DNA from: Microbulbifer taiwanensis
GTDB taxonomy: Bacteria; Pseudomonadota; Gammaproteobacteria; Pseudomonadales; Cellvibrionaceae
Length of the DNA stretch: 64,000 nucleotides
Assembly (NCBI RefSeq): GCF_014904815.1
Contig: NZ_JACZFR010000025.1
Coordinates: forward strand, 265,660-329,659
Reading direction: 5' to 3'
Shown here: positions 55,056 through 63,785 of the stretch, piece by piece
How the letters are laid out: each line of letters opens with the position of its first letter
Numbering within the stretch: position 1 is the first letter of the stretch
Notes under the pieces: model-generated
What the model was told of the DNA's origin: nothing
Seen by the model: only the letters and a program-made list of their open reading frames with translations
The model's database searches: none
Position numbers and translations under genes: made by a program

Positions 55056-55889
55056 ATGACCACAGTGAGAGCAGAACAGGACACGGTCGCCTGGACCGTT
55101 GAAGAGGGTATCGCCTGGGTGAGCCTGAACCGCCCGGAAAAACGCAACTGCATGAGCCCGGCACTGAACCGGCAGATGATGCGGGTGCTGGACGAACTGG
55201 AGTTCCGCGACGATGTCGGCGTACTGGTCCTCGGCGGCGAGGGCAGCGCCTGGTCCGCGGGTATGGACCTGAAGGAATATTTCCGCGAGACCGAGGCACG
55301 CGGCCTGGGCGCGGTGCGCCAGGCACAGCGCGAATCCTACGGCTGGTGGCGGCGCCTGCGCTGGTACCAGAAGCCGACCATCGCCATGGTCAACGGCTGG
55401 TGTTTTGGCGGTGCCTACGGCCCGCTGTTCGGCTGCGATCTCGCCTTTGCCGCCGAGGAGGCCCAGTTCGGTCTCAGCGAAATCAACTGGGGCATACTGC
55501 CGGGCGGCGGCGCCAGCAAGATAGCGGTGGAACTGCTCAGCTTCCGCAATGCCATGTACCACGCCATGATGGGAGAGAATATCGACGGTCGCAAGGCCGC
55601 CGAGTGGGGCCTGGTCAATGAGGCGCTGCCGCTGGCGGAGCTGAAGAAACGCGTTACCGAAGTCGCCTGTGTGCTGATGGAGAAAAACCCCATCGCCCTG
55701 AAGGCGACCAAGGATGCCGTGCGCCGCGTGCGCGAGATGACCTTCGACAACGCCGAGGACTATCTCGTGCGCGCCCAGGAGGCGGCCAACAGTTTCGACA
55801 ACGACGGCCGCAAGGAGGGTATCCGCCAGTTTATCGACGAGAAGCGCTACAAGCCGGGACTGGGCGCCTACGATAAGTCGAAGGCCTGA
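55056..55889 (+). CDS. ech: p-hydroxycinnamoyl-CoA hydratase/lyase
   Basis: This crotonase-fold enzyme hydrates feruloyl-CoA or p-coumaroyl-CoA and splits off acetyl-CoA to give vanillin or 4-hydroxybenzaldehyde. The 277-residue length and sequence are characteristic: WVSLNRPEKRNCMSPALNRQ, GEGSAWSAGMDLKEYFRETE, QKPTIAMVNGWCFGGAYGPL (oxyanion loop) and SEINWGILPGGGASK with the catalytic Glu. The start is ATG 55056, with TTGGAG upstream. It lies between vdh and fcs. Confidence 0.93.
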   Translation: MTTVRAEQDTVAWTVEEGIAWVSLNRPEKRNCMSPALNRQMMRVLDELEFRDDVGVLVLGGEGSAWSAGMDLKEYFRETEARGLGAVRQAQRESYGWWRRLRWYQKPTIAMVNGWCFGGAYGPLFGCDLAFAAEEAQFGLSEINWGILPGGGASKIAVELLSFRNAMYHAMMGENIDGRKAAEWGLVNEALPLAELKKRVTEVACVLMEKNPIALKATKDAVRRVREMTFDNAEDYLVRAQEAANSFDNDGRKEGIRQFIDEKRYKPGLGAYDKSKA

Positions 55890-55909
55890 CACTTTCGGCG
55901 GGGGGAGAG

Positions 55910-55949
55910 TCCCCCTCCCCCGGCCCCTCCCCCGCAAGCGGGGGAGGGG
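55910..55949. repeat. GC-rich double hairpin between ech and fcs
   Basis: GGGGGA/TCCCCC (near 55910-55925) is followed by CCCCTCCCCCGC-AA-GCGGGGGAGGGG (55924-55949), a perfect 12-bp stem. No T-tract follows, so it is probably a REP-like repeat that may also modulate transcript stability inside the operon. Confidence 0.65.
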
Positions 55950-55991
55950 AGAGCGGTTACGCACACAGCATAAAGATAAACGGAGACTAGT

Positions 55992-57500
55992 GTGGCGATG
56001 ACATTACTGGATGCCGTTCGGACCCACGCCCGTGCCTGTCCCGATGTGCTGGCCTGCGTGGATCTGGACAGCGGTCGGCGCTGGAGCTACGGCGAGCTGG
56101 ATCTTGCGGTAGACAGGGCGGCGACCTGGCTGGTGGCGCGCCTCGGCGCGGCCAGCGGTGCGCGAGTGGCCACGCTGGCGCGCAACAGGGCGGAAATACT
56201 GCTGCTGAACCTGGCCTGTGTCCGCGCCGGTGCGATTTTCACGCCTTTCAACTGGCGTCTCTCCGGACCGGAGGTGGCGGTGTTGCTGGCGGATGCCGAG
56301 CCGTCCATCCTGTTTCGTGACAGCGAATTCGCACTGCCGGATTTCGGCGGCGAGGTGTATGAATTGTGCGATCTGGTGGCGCTGACACGGAAGTGCCTTC
56401 CGCTGGCCGGTGACAGTGCGCGGCGGACCTTCGACGACATCTCCACCCTGCTGTACACCTCGGGCACCAGCGGCGCGCCCAAGGGCGTCATGCTCAGCGA
56501 GGCGAATGTCTTCTGGAGCAACCTGAATTTCAATCTCGGCAACGGCGTCAGCGCACAGAGTGTTTTCCTGTGCGATATGCCCCTGTTCCACACCGCCGGA
56601 TTGGTCACCAATGCGCGGGCACCGCTGCTGGCGGGTGCCTGTGTTCTTATTGCCGGCAGCTTTAATGCCGGCACAACATTGCAGCGGCTGGCGGATCCCC
56701 AGCTGGGGGTCAGTCATTATTTTTCCGTGCCGCAGATGGCGCAGATGCTGTGGCATCACCCGGACTTTGCCCCGCAGAAACTGCAGGGCCTGCAGGTCTA
56801 CGCCACCGGCGGCGCCCCCAATCCCCCCGCGCAGATAGCGCGCTTCGTCAGTGCCGGTATTCCCATGTCCGACGGTTTCGGGATGACCGAAACCGGCTCG
56901 AATTTCGGTATGCCGGTCGGCGATCGCCAGCGGATTATCGACAAGGCCGGCTCCTGCGGTCTGCCCTATATCGGCCTCGAGGTGCGCATCGCCGATGCCG
57001 CCGGCGAGCCAGTCGCCGCGGGAGAGGGGGGTGAGCTGTGGCTGCGCGGGCCGGGTATTGCCCGCGGCTACTGGAATCGCCCGGAACTTACGGCAGAGGT
57101 CTTTGCGGACGGCTGGTTCAGGACCGGCGATATAGCGCGTATCGACGACGAGGGATTCTGCTATATCGTCGACCGCAAGAAAGATATGTTTATTTCCGGC
57201 GGCGAGAACGTCTATCCAGCTGAAGTGGAGGCGGCAATTCTGCAGCTGCCGGCCGTGGCGGAGGCCGCGGTGGTGGGGGTGCCCGATACCACCTGGGGCG
57301 AGAGTGGTGTGGCGTTTGTCGTGGCTGCGGGTGCGCAAATCAGCGAGGAGGAAATCCGCTCTCACTGCCGGGAAAAACTGGCCCGATACAAGGTGCCGAG
57401 GGATTTCATTGTTGTCGACAGGATTCCGCGAACCGGCTCTGGCAAGGCGTTGAAGTCGCAACTGATTGAGCTGGCGCGGGCCCTCGGACTCGGCGGATAG
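55992..57500 (+). CDS. fcs: Feruloyl/hydroxycinnamoyl-CoA synthetase
   Basis: This 502-residue ANL-family ligase activates hydroxycinnamic acids with CoA and ATP. The AMP-binding motif is LLYTSGTSGAPKGVML, with DGFGMTETGSNFGMP, WFRTGDIARIDDEGFCYIVD and the C-terminal lysine in RIPRTGSGKALK. GTG 55992 has GGAG six bases upstream; ATG 55998 is the alternative. The substrate is inferred from its place next to ech and vdh. Confidence 0.9.
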   Translation: MAMTLLDAVRTHARACPDVLACVDLDSGRRWSYGELDLAVDRAATWLVARLGAASGARVATLARNRAEILLLNLACVRAGAIFTPFNWRLSGPEVAVLLADAEPSILFRDSEFALPDFGGEVYELCDLVALTRKCLPLAGDSARRTFDDISTLLYTSGTSGAPKGVMLSEANVFWSNLNFNLGNGVSAQSVFLCDMPLFHTAGLVTNARAPLLAGACVLIAGSFNAGTTLQRLADPQLGVSHYFSVPQMAQMLWHHPDFAPQKLQGLQVYATGGAPNPPAQIARFVSAGIPMSDGFGMTETGSNFGMPVGDRQRIIDKAGSCGLPYIGLEVRIADAAGEPVAAGEGGELWLRGPGIARGYWNRPELTAEVFADGWFRTGDIARIDDEGFCYIVDRKKDMFISGGENVYPAEVEAAILQLPAVAEAAVVGVPDTTWGESGVAFVVAAGAQISEEEIRSHCREKLARYKVPRDFIVVDRIPRTGSGKALKSQLIELARALGLGG

Positions 57501-57578
57501 ATAATGCCTGGTCGGCGAGACTCTCCGAATTGTGGAGGGTATAGTCTGGCGCGGAGTACACAGCAATAGGAAGTACAC

Positions 57579-58055
57579 ATGGCACAGACCGCAGCAAAAC
57601 GGGCATCGGGGCAGGAACCTGTTGTGGACCCGGACGGTCCGGTGGATCGCAGCACACTGGAGGACAAACTGGGATTCCGCATTCGCATGGCGGAGCGCAG
57701 GATTTACCGCGATTTCGTCCAGAGCGTCGATATGACACCGGTGCAGTACAGTGTTTTTGCCCTGGTAGCAGAGAATGAGGGCATGTCCCAGGGCGTTATC
57801 GGCGAGGCGCTGAATATGGACCGCGCTTCCACTATGGCCATTATGGACAAGCTGGAGAAGGCGGGATTGATCGAGCGGAAAAAATCGCCGATAGATCGCC
57901 GTCGCCACGCCCTGTACCTGACCGCCAAGGGCAGGAAGGAAATCACCGCGGTCGAGAAAAAGGTGAGGAAAACCGACGACGCTTTCAAGCAACGCCTGAG
58001 CGACAGGCAGCTGCGGGACCTGGTCCGGTACCTGGATATCCTGGGCTCCGGCTGA
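57579..58055 (+). CDS. MarR-family regulator of hydroxycinnamate catabolism
   Basis: The 158-residue protein has a MarR winged helix: TPVQYSVFALVAENEGMSQG, EALNMDRASTMAIMDKLEKA, GLIERKKSPIDRRRHALYLT. It lies at the end of the vdh-ech-fcs operon. Related regulators (FerC, FerR, CouR types) bind hydroxycinnamoyl-CoA thioesters and lift repression. The matching palindromes at 53444 and 58132 are its likely targets. The charged N-terminal 25 residues may be flexible. Confidence 0.9.
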   Translation: MAQTAAKRASGQEPVVDPDGPVDRSTLEDKLGFRIRMAERRIYRDFVQSVDMTPVQYSVFALVAENEGMSQGVIGEALNMDRASTMAIMDKLEKAGLIERKKSPIDRRRHALYLTAKGRKEITAVEKKVRKTDDAFKQRLSDRQLRDLVRYLDILGSG

Positions 58056-58131
58056 TTCCAGACAGGATAGTGGAAAGCTCCGCGAAGGGCGGGAATAAGA
58101 GCAAATGACCGTGGCCGGTGTTCCGTAATAG

Positions 58132-58150
58132 GTATGTATTTGATACATAC
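58132..58150 (+). promoter_or_regulatory. Candidate MarR operator upstream of MFS transporter
   Basis: GTATGTAT-TTG-ATACATAC is a perfect 8+3+8 inverted repeat. It shares GATACATAC with the site before vdh. It lies 114 bases before the transporter start; a TATAGT (58155-58160) follows. Confidence 0.6.
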
Positions 58151-58264
58151 AGATTATAGTGGAACGGTCAAATGCCGAGCATTCAGAAAAACCGCTTGTA
58201 TCGCACTGCCTGAAAAGAGGTGGGGCAAGGTGATGCCAGTTGCAAACAATAAGAGAGAAAATAA

Positions 58265-59599
58265 ATGAATACCGCTGACCCCCGCGAACTTATTGCTGAG
58301 TCCCCGATGAGCCGCCTGCAGATAGTCGCGGTTACCCTGTGTGTTTTACTCACTGCCCTGGACGGCTTCGATGTGCTGGCCATCAGTTTTGCCGCGCCCG
58401 GTATTGCCGGGGACTGGGGCATAGACAGGGCGGCACTGGGCGTAGTGCTGTCGATGGAGCTTATCGGCATGGCCCTGGGCTCCCTGCTGCTCGGCAACCT
58501 GGCGGATCGCATGGGGCGCAGGCGCGCCATCATCGGCTGCCTGGTGCTGATGAGCGGCGGCATGTACCTGGCGGCCATTGCGGGCGATGTGGTGACCCTA
58601 TCCGCAATCCGCATGCTGACCGGCATCGGCATCGGCGGCATGCTCGCCGCCACCAATGCCATGGCTGCGGAATTCTCCAACCGGCGCCGGCGACACCTGG
58701 CGGTTACCCTGATGGCGAGCGGTTATCCGCTGGGGGCCATTGCCGGCGGGACCATCGCCTCCATGCTGCTGGCGCACTTCGACTGGCGATCGGTGTTTCT
58801 GTTCGGGGCCCTGGCAACCGCACTGTTTCTGCCCCTGGTGTGGTTGTGGCTGCCGGAATCCGTCGATTACCTGGTGCAGAAGAGACCCGCCCGCGCGCTG
58901 GAAAAGGTCAACGCGGTCCTGGTCCGGATGGGGCGCGATAGGGTCGCGGCGCTGCCGGCCGTGTCGAAATTACAGGCCGGCAGTGGTTTCCGCGAACTGC
59001 TGTCGCCGGCATTAATGCGCAGCACTCTGTTGCTGACTCTGGCCTACTTCGCCCACATCATGACCTTCTACTTCATGCTCAAGTGGATCCCGAAAATCGT
59101 CGTGGATATGGGGTTTGCCGCCTCCGCGGCCGGGGGGGTGCTGGTGTGGGCCAACGTCGGCGGTGCCGCCGGGGCGCTGGCCCTGAGTCTGCTGACACAG
59201 AGGTTTGATGTGCGCGCCCTGGTGATCGGCGCTCTGCTGTTGGCCTTTGCCACGGTAACGTTGTTCGGATTCTCTCCGGCGGATCTGCAGCAGTTGTCCC
59301 TGCTTGCCGCCCTGGCCGGTTTCTTTACCAACTCCGCCATCGTCGGTCTCTACGCGATCTTGGCGCAGTCTTTCCCGGCGCGGGTCCGTGCCGGCGGCAC
59401 CGGCCTGGTTATCGGGATTGGGCGCGGCGGTGCGGCGCTGGGGCCGATAGTCGCCGGCCTGTTGTTTGCCGGCGGCCAATCGCTACCGTTGGTGGCGCTG
59501 GTCATGGCTTCGGGGGCGCTGCTGGCAGCGGCGGCCCTGTTGTTATTGGGAGCGCCGGCTGCGGACAAATCGCAGTTGAAGACCTGCGCTGAGGCGTGA
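58265..59599 (+). CDS. MFS aromatic acid transporter (AAHS family)
   Basis: This 444-residue protein has 12 hydrophobic segments and the AAHS (PcaK/BenK-like) signature DGFDVLAISFAAPGIAGDWG in helix 1 plus GNLADRMGRRRAIIGCLV between helices 2 and 3. It should import hydroxycinnamates or benzoates with protons. The preceding operator links it to the MarR regulon. The C-terminus is short and polar. Substrate specificity cannot be read from the sequence. Confidence 0.88.
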   Translation: MNTADPRELIAESPMSRLQIVAVTLCVLLTALDGFDVLAISFAAPGIAGDWGIDRAALGVVLSMELIGMALGSLLLGNLADRMGRRRAIIGCLVLMSGGMYLAAIAGDVVTLSAIRMLTGIGIGGMLAATNAMAAEFSNRRRRHLAVTLMASGYPLGAIAGGTIASMLLAHFDWRSVFLFGALATALFLPLVWLWLPESVDYLVQKRPARALEKVNAVLVRMGRDRVAALPAVSKLQAGSGFRELLSPALMRSTLLLTLAYFAHIMTFYFMLKWIPKIVVDMGFAASAAGGVLVWANVGGAAGALALSLLTQRFDVRALVIGALLLAFATVTLFGFSPADLQQLSLLAALAGFFTNSAIVGLYAILAQSFPARVRAGGTGLVIGIGRGGAALGPIVAGLLFAGGQSLPLVALVMASGALLAAAALLLLGAPAADKSQLKTCAEA

Positions 59600-59661
59600 C
59601 TGGTCCGCGCACTAGTGCCGCCCGCAGTTCGCGAAGAACGCGGGCGGCCCGCGGTGGGATT

Positions 59662-61638
59662 TTATGAAGTGACCACGGGCTCGCCGCGGGAGGTCGCCGC
59701 GATTTGCCCCGGTGCTTCCACCATCAGTGGCGGCATGGGGCAGTCGAGGCTGTCGGCCACAGCGCGCAGCAGTTCGATTTCCTCTGCCTCCACGACACCG
59801 TCGTGGGCCATGGTGGCCGCCATGGCCTTCAGCAGTCCGGGCTTCTGCAGTGGCTTGATGGTGGCGGCGATGGCCAGGGCCTTGTCCAGCCGCGGAAGGG
59901 TGATATCCGTCGCCGCAGGCAGAGGGATGATTCCGAGTTGCATCGCCTTCAGGCCTGTCTCGAAGGCGCGCTTGGCCGGCAGGTAATCCGGGTTGCCCGC
60001 GTGGGCCAGCGCGGCGAGGATAAAGCGGGCCGCGTCTTTTTCCGCACCGCTTTTTGGCGACAGCCGCTGGCGATCCGGCGTACCCTCGAGGGCGTGCATC
60101 AGCACCCGATACAGGGCCCATTCCCACAGTTCCACCTTGCCATCGCTACGCAGCAGTTTGATCAGGTTGCGCTTGAATACCTGGTACTGCTGCGGCACCA
60201 GCGCTTTCAATGCCGGTACGCAGAGATCCAGCAACGGCAGGCGTGCACTGGTCGGCAGGCTCCGTACCAGGGGTTCCAGTTTTTGCATTTCCCGCACCAC
60301 CGCCGGGTGGGCAATCTGTTGCAGTAACCGGCGCTGCTGCTGCCGGTGTTTTGCGTCGCCGTGCATCAGCAGCTTGTAGACCAGCGCGCGGGCGGCGAAA
60401 GGATCGTGGGCCGCCTGTCGCAGTGCCGCGGGCACCGACTGCAGCAGCTGCCGGCCGTAGTCCATCTGTTGCTGGCTGGGGTTGCCGATGCTGTTGTCGA
60501 CAGCGTCCAGCACTTTCTCAAAAGGGGCTGCCTCGCCCGAGGGTGCCGCCGCGGCAATGCCCATCACCTGGGCGTCCTGCTGTTGGGTGACAGAAACGCC
60601 CTGCGGCTCTGCGGCAGTGTGCGGGAAGCGGCCGTTCCACTGCGGGTCCAGGCGGGAGATACGATCCGCCAGCGGCGGGTGGGTGGCGAAGAGGTTGGCG
60701 AAGGATTTCTTCAGGCCGCTGGCAAAATACATATGACTGAATTCTGCCGCGTTGCTCGACGCCAGCTGCGAGCCGCCACTGTAGCCGCCGATTTTCTTCA
60801 GCGCGCCGGCGATACCGCTGTTGCTGCGGGTGAACTGCACCGCTGAGGCGTCGGCGAGAAATTCCCGTTGGCGGCTGACGGCGGATTTGATCAGGTTGCC
60901 GAAAAAAGTACCCGTATAGCCGATCACCATCAGCCCGGCGCCGATACCGAACAGGGCCGCGCGGCCGCGGTTGTCGCGTCCGGAGCTGAAGTGGGAGCCG
61001 CGCAGCAGCCAGTAACCGAGCATGCCGATAATCAGTATGCCGTTCAGCAGGCCGACGATACGGATATTCAGGCGCATATCGCCGTTGAAGATATGGCTGA
61101 ACTCGTGCGCCACCACGCCCTGCAGCTCGTCGCGGTTGAGCTTTTCGATTGAGCCGCGGGTCAGGCCTATGACCGCGTCGGTGGGCTTGTAGCCGGCGGC
61201 GAAGGCGTTGATGGCGTCGTCCTCGATCAGGTAGACGTCGGGCACCGGCGTGCCCGAGGCGATGGCCATTTCCTCGACTACGTTGAGCGCGCGTTTCTCG
61301 GCATCGCTTTGCGGGGCGATATTGATCTTGCGCCCGCCGAGGGATTCGGCCACGGCGCGACCGCCGGCGGCCAGCTGGCGTAGCTTGTACAGGCTGCCCA
61401 GGGCTATCACCGCGGCGATACTAAACGCGATGGTGGCGACGGTATCCCAACCCAGCAGCTGGCCGCCTGTATTGCTGACGATAGCGGACAGCGAAAATGC
61501 CTGGCCGCGCGACCAGGCCAGCAGCAGGGCGGCGAGCAGGGTGGTGATGGCGATCAGCAGCACCACCGCCAGCGCGAAGAGGCCCACCAGCAGGCCGGTT
61601 TTGCGCCTGGCTCTGTCCTGGTATTCGAAGAAGTTCAT
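59662..61638 (-). CDS. M48-family membrane metalloprotease with TerB-like tail
   Basis: The 658-residue protein has two N-terminal membrane helices (GLLVGLFALAVVLLIAITTL, TVATIAFSIAAVIALGSLYK), an HtpX-like M48 peptidase domain with zinc motif VAHEFSHIFNGD near residue 180 and RQREFLADASAVQFTR, two further helices, and a long C-terminal extension. The extension's end (AIAATIKPLQKPGLLKAMAA, TMAHDGVVEAEEIELLRAVA) resembles a TerB-type helical domain. lemA lies three bases upstream. Such pairs are common in gammaproteobacteria; the substrates are unknown. Confidence 0.88.
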   Translation of the reverse strand: MNFFEYQDRARRKTGLLVGLFALAVVLLIAITTLLAALLLAWSRGQAFSLSAIVSNTGGQLLGWDTVATIAFSIAAVIALGSLYKLRQLAAGGRAVAESLGGRKINIAPQSDAEKRALNVVEEMAIASGTPVPDVYLIEDDAINAFAAGYKPTDAVIGLTRGSIEKLNRDELQGVVAHEFSHIFNGDMRLNIRIVGLLNGILIIGMLGYWLLRGSHFSSGRDNRGRAALFGIGAGLMVIGYTGTFFGNLIKSAVSRQREFLADASAVQFTRSNSGIAGALKKIGGYSGGSQLASSNAAEFSHMYFASGLKKSFANLFATHPPLADRISRLDPQWNGRFPHTAAEPQGVSVTQQQDAQVMGIAAAAPSGEAAPFEKVLDAVDNSIGNPSQQQMDYGRQLLQSVPAALRQAAHDPFAARALVYKLLMHGDAKHRQQQRRLLQQIAHPAVVREMQKLEPLVRSLPTSARLPLLDLCVPALKALVPQQYQVFKRNLIKLLRSDGKVELWEWALYRVLMHALEGTPDRQRLSPKSGAEKDAARFILAALAHAGNPDYLPAKRAFETGLKAMQLGIIPLPAATDITLPRLDKALAIAATIKPLQKPGLLKAMAATMAHDGVVEAEEIELLRAVADSLDCPMPPLMVEAPGQIAATSRGEPVVTS

Positions 61639-61641
61639 GGA

Positions 61642-62238
61642 TTAAAACTCGACCCGCGGTGCCGCCTGGATGGTTTCTGAATCGGCGAATTCGAGCAGTT
61701 TGCCGTCGTCGCGGTGGCCGAAGAAGCCGGCGAAGAAGACCGGCGGGAAGCTCTGCTTGTAGATGTTGTAGGCCATCACCGAGTCGTTGAAGGCCTGGCG
61801 GGAGAAAGCGACCTTGTTCTCGGTACTGGTCAGCTCCTCGTTGAGCTGCAGCATATTCTGGTTGGCCTTCAGGTCCGGGTAGGCCTCCATCACGACATTG
61901 AGGCGACCCAGGGCATTGGCCAGGGCGCCCTCGGCGTGGCCCAGGTCGGCGATGGCGCCGGCATTGCCGGGGTTGGCCGCGGCGGCCTTGAGGCCGGCCA
62001 TGGCGACGTTGCGCGCCTCAACCACCGCCTGCAGTGTCTCGCGCTCGTGTTTCAGGTAGCCCTTGGCGGTCTCCACCAGGTTGGGGATCAGGTCGTAGCG
62101 TCGTTTCAGCTGCACCTCGATCTGCGCAAAGGCGTTTTCATAGCGGTTCTTCAGTGAAACCAGTTTGTTGTAAATGCCGACTACGTAGAACAGCAGTGCG
62201 GCAATGGCCACCAGCCAGACGATGCTTGAGATTTCCAT
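61642..62238 (-). CDS. lemA: LemA family protein
   Basis: This 198-residue protein has an N-terminal membrane helix (SIVWLVAIAALLFYVVGIYN) and the LemA four-helix domain: LVSLKNRYENAFAQIEVQLK, RRYDLIPNLVETAKGYLKHE, NEELTSTENKVAFSRQAFND, YNIYKQSFPPVFFAGFFG. The role is unknown. The start is ATG 62238; the upstream-extended frame to 62442 runs through the palindromic repeat and is not credible. It is cotranscribed with the M48 protease. Confidence 0.92.
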   Translation of the reverse strand: MEISSIVWLVAIAALLFYVVGIYNKLVSLKNRYENAFAQIEVQLKRRYDLIPNLVETAKGYLKHERETLQAVVEARNVAMAGLKAAAANPGNAGAIADLGHAEGALANALGRLNVVMEAYPDLKANQNMLQLNEELTSTENKVAFSRQAFNDSVMAYNIYKQSFPPVFFAGFFGHRDDGKLLEFADSETIQAAPRVEF

Positions 62239-62588
62239 ATGACTTCTCGCCGTTGTTTTGAATTGTTGGCGCGGATAGTAACACGGTGTTTTTTTTAGGA
62301 CTCTGAACTGGTTCAGTGGCGGCGCCAAAGCCGGCGGGCACTTTCTGCACCTGTGGGAGCCTGCCCCGCAGGCGATTGGGGTGTGGCCCCGACGATTTCG
62401 CCTGCAGGGCAGGCTCCCACAGGGGGAGGGGGTGCTCGGCAAGTTTGGTTGGGTGGATATTCAGTCCCCAAATCATGCCAAGGGCGTATGGCGGCGCTGC
62501 GCCCCGGATCGGTTATAATGCCGCCGCAATAAAACTATCGCCGCCGTCCAGAAAGTGAGATGGCGGCACAGATTCGGGAGCAGCCAGT
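62239..62588. other. lemA-thiolase divergent intergenic region
   Basis: This 350-base gap contains a long REP-like palindrome (62351-62422) and the promoters for two divergent genes, which I cannot pinpoint. No gene is seen. Confidence 0.55.
62351..62422. repeat. REP-like palindrome (CTGTGGGAGCCTGCCC type)
   Basis: Two 25-base arms (62351-62375, 62398-62422) pair at 24 positions around a 22-base loop. Similar 'tgtgggagc' palindromes are widespread in Pseudomonas and relatives. Confidence 0.8.
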
Positions 62589-63779
62589 ATGAGCGATGTA
62601 ACTTCAGATCCGGTAGTCATAGTCGGTATGGCGCGCACGCCGATGGGCGCCATGCAGGGCGGCCTGTCCGCGGTCAGCGCGCCGGAACTGGGCGCCGCGG
62701 CCATCCGCGCGGCCCTCGAGGACGCGGGCGTAACGCCGGCGGACGTGGACGAGGTGCTGATGGGCTGCGTGCTGCCCGCCGGTGTCGGCCAGGCGCCGGC
62801 GCGCCAGGCGTCCATCGGTGCCGGTATTCCCGAGGGCACGCCCTGCAGCACCGTGAACAAGGTGTGCGGCTCTGGCATGAAGACGGTGATGATGGCTCGC
62901 GACGCGCTGCTGCTGGGCGAGGGCAAGGTGATCGTTGCCGGCGGTATGGAGAGCATGACCAATGCCCCCTATATCCTGCCCAAGGCCCGCGGCGGCATGC
63001 GCCTGGGGCACGGCGAGGTGAAGGACCATATGTTCCTGGACGGCCTGGAAAACGCCTATGACGGCAAGCTGATGGGCACCTTTGCCGAGAGCACCGCGGA
63101 CAAGTACAGCTTCACCCGCGAGGAGCAGGACGCCTTTGCACTGGAGTCCCTGGCCCGCGCGCAGAAGGCCATCGAGAGTGGTGCCTTCGAGCGCGAGATT
63201 GCGCCGGTGACCGTTTCCTCCCGCCGTGGCGATGTGGAAGTCAGTGTCGACGAGGGCCCGGGCGCGGCGCGTCCGGACAAGATCCCGCAATTGAAGCCGG
63301 CCTTCCGCAAGGACGGCACCGTGACTGCCGCCAACGCCAGTTCCATCTCCGACGGTGCCGCGGCCCTGGTGCTGATGCGCCGGAGCGAGGCCGAGAAGCG
63401 CGGCCTGAAGGTGCTGGCGGTATTGCGCGGCCAGGCGCAGTTCGCCCAGCAGCCGGAGTGGTTTACCACCGCGCCGGTGGGCGCCATGCAGAAGTTGCTG
63501 GAGAATACTGGCTGGTCTGCGGATGACGTCGACCTGTTCGAGATCAACGAGGCCTTCGCCGTAGTTACCCTGGCGGCGATGCGCGAGTTGAACCTGCCCC
63601 ACGACAAGGTCAACGTAAACGGCGGCGCCTGCGCCCTGGGTCACCCGCTGGGAGCCAGCGGTGCGCGCATCCTGGTGACGCTATTGGCGGCGATGGAAAA
63701 GCGCGATGCCAAGAAGGGCATGGCCAGCCTGTGTATCGGTGGCGGCGAGGCCACGGCGGTGGCCATAGAGCGAGTTTAA
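62589..63779 (+). CDS. Acetyl-CoA acetyltransferase (thiolase)
   Basis: The 396-residue thiolase joins or cleaves acetyl-CoA units. It has the acyl cysteine in NKVCGSGMKTVMMA near residue 93, [29 protein letters not shown] and the second cysteine in ASLCIGGGEATAVAIE. Unlike PcaF it is closer to biosynthetic/AtoB-type enzymes used in fatty-acid or polyhydroxybutyrate metabolism. No other gene of such a pathway is beside it. Its stop lies six bases before a heptamer repeat. Confidence 0.92.
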   Translation: MSDVTSDPVVIVGMARTPMGAMQGGLSAVSAPELGAAAIRAALEDAGVTPADVDEVLMGCVLPAGVGQAPARQASIGAGIPEGTPCSTVNKVCGSGMKTVMMARDALLLGEGKVIVAGGMESMTNAPYILPKARGGMRLGHGEVKDHMFLDGLENAYDGKLMGTFAESTADKYSFTREEQDAFALESLARAQKAIESGAFEREIAPVTVSSRRGDVEVSVDEGPGAARPDKIPQLKPAFRKDGTVTAANASSISDGAAALVLMRRSEAEKRGLKVLAVLRGQAQFAQQPEWFTTAPVGAMQKLLENTGWSADDVDLFEINEAFAVVTLAAMRELNLPHDKVNVNGGACALGHPLGASGARILVTLLAAMEKRDAKKGMASLCIGGGEATAVAIERV

Positions 63780-63785
63780 TTAAAT

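Noticed and set aside
56004..58148. A 714-codon minus-strand frame over fcs and marR
   Set aside because: It is antisense to two well-supported genes and has low-complexity composition.
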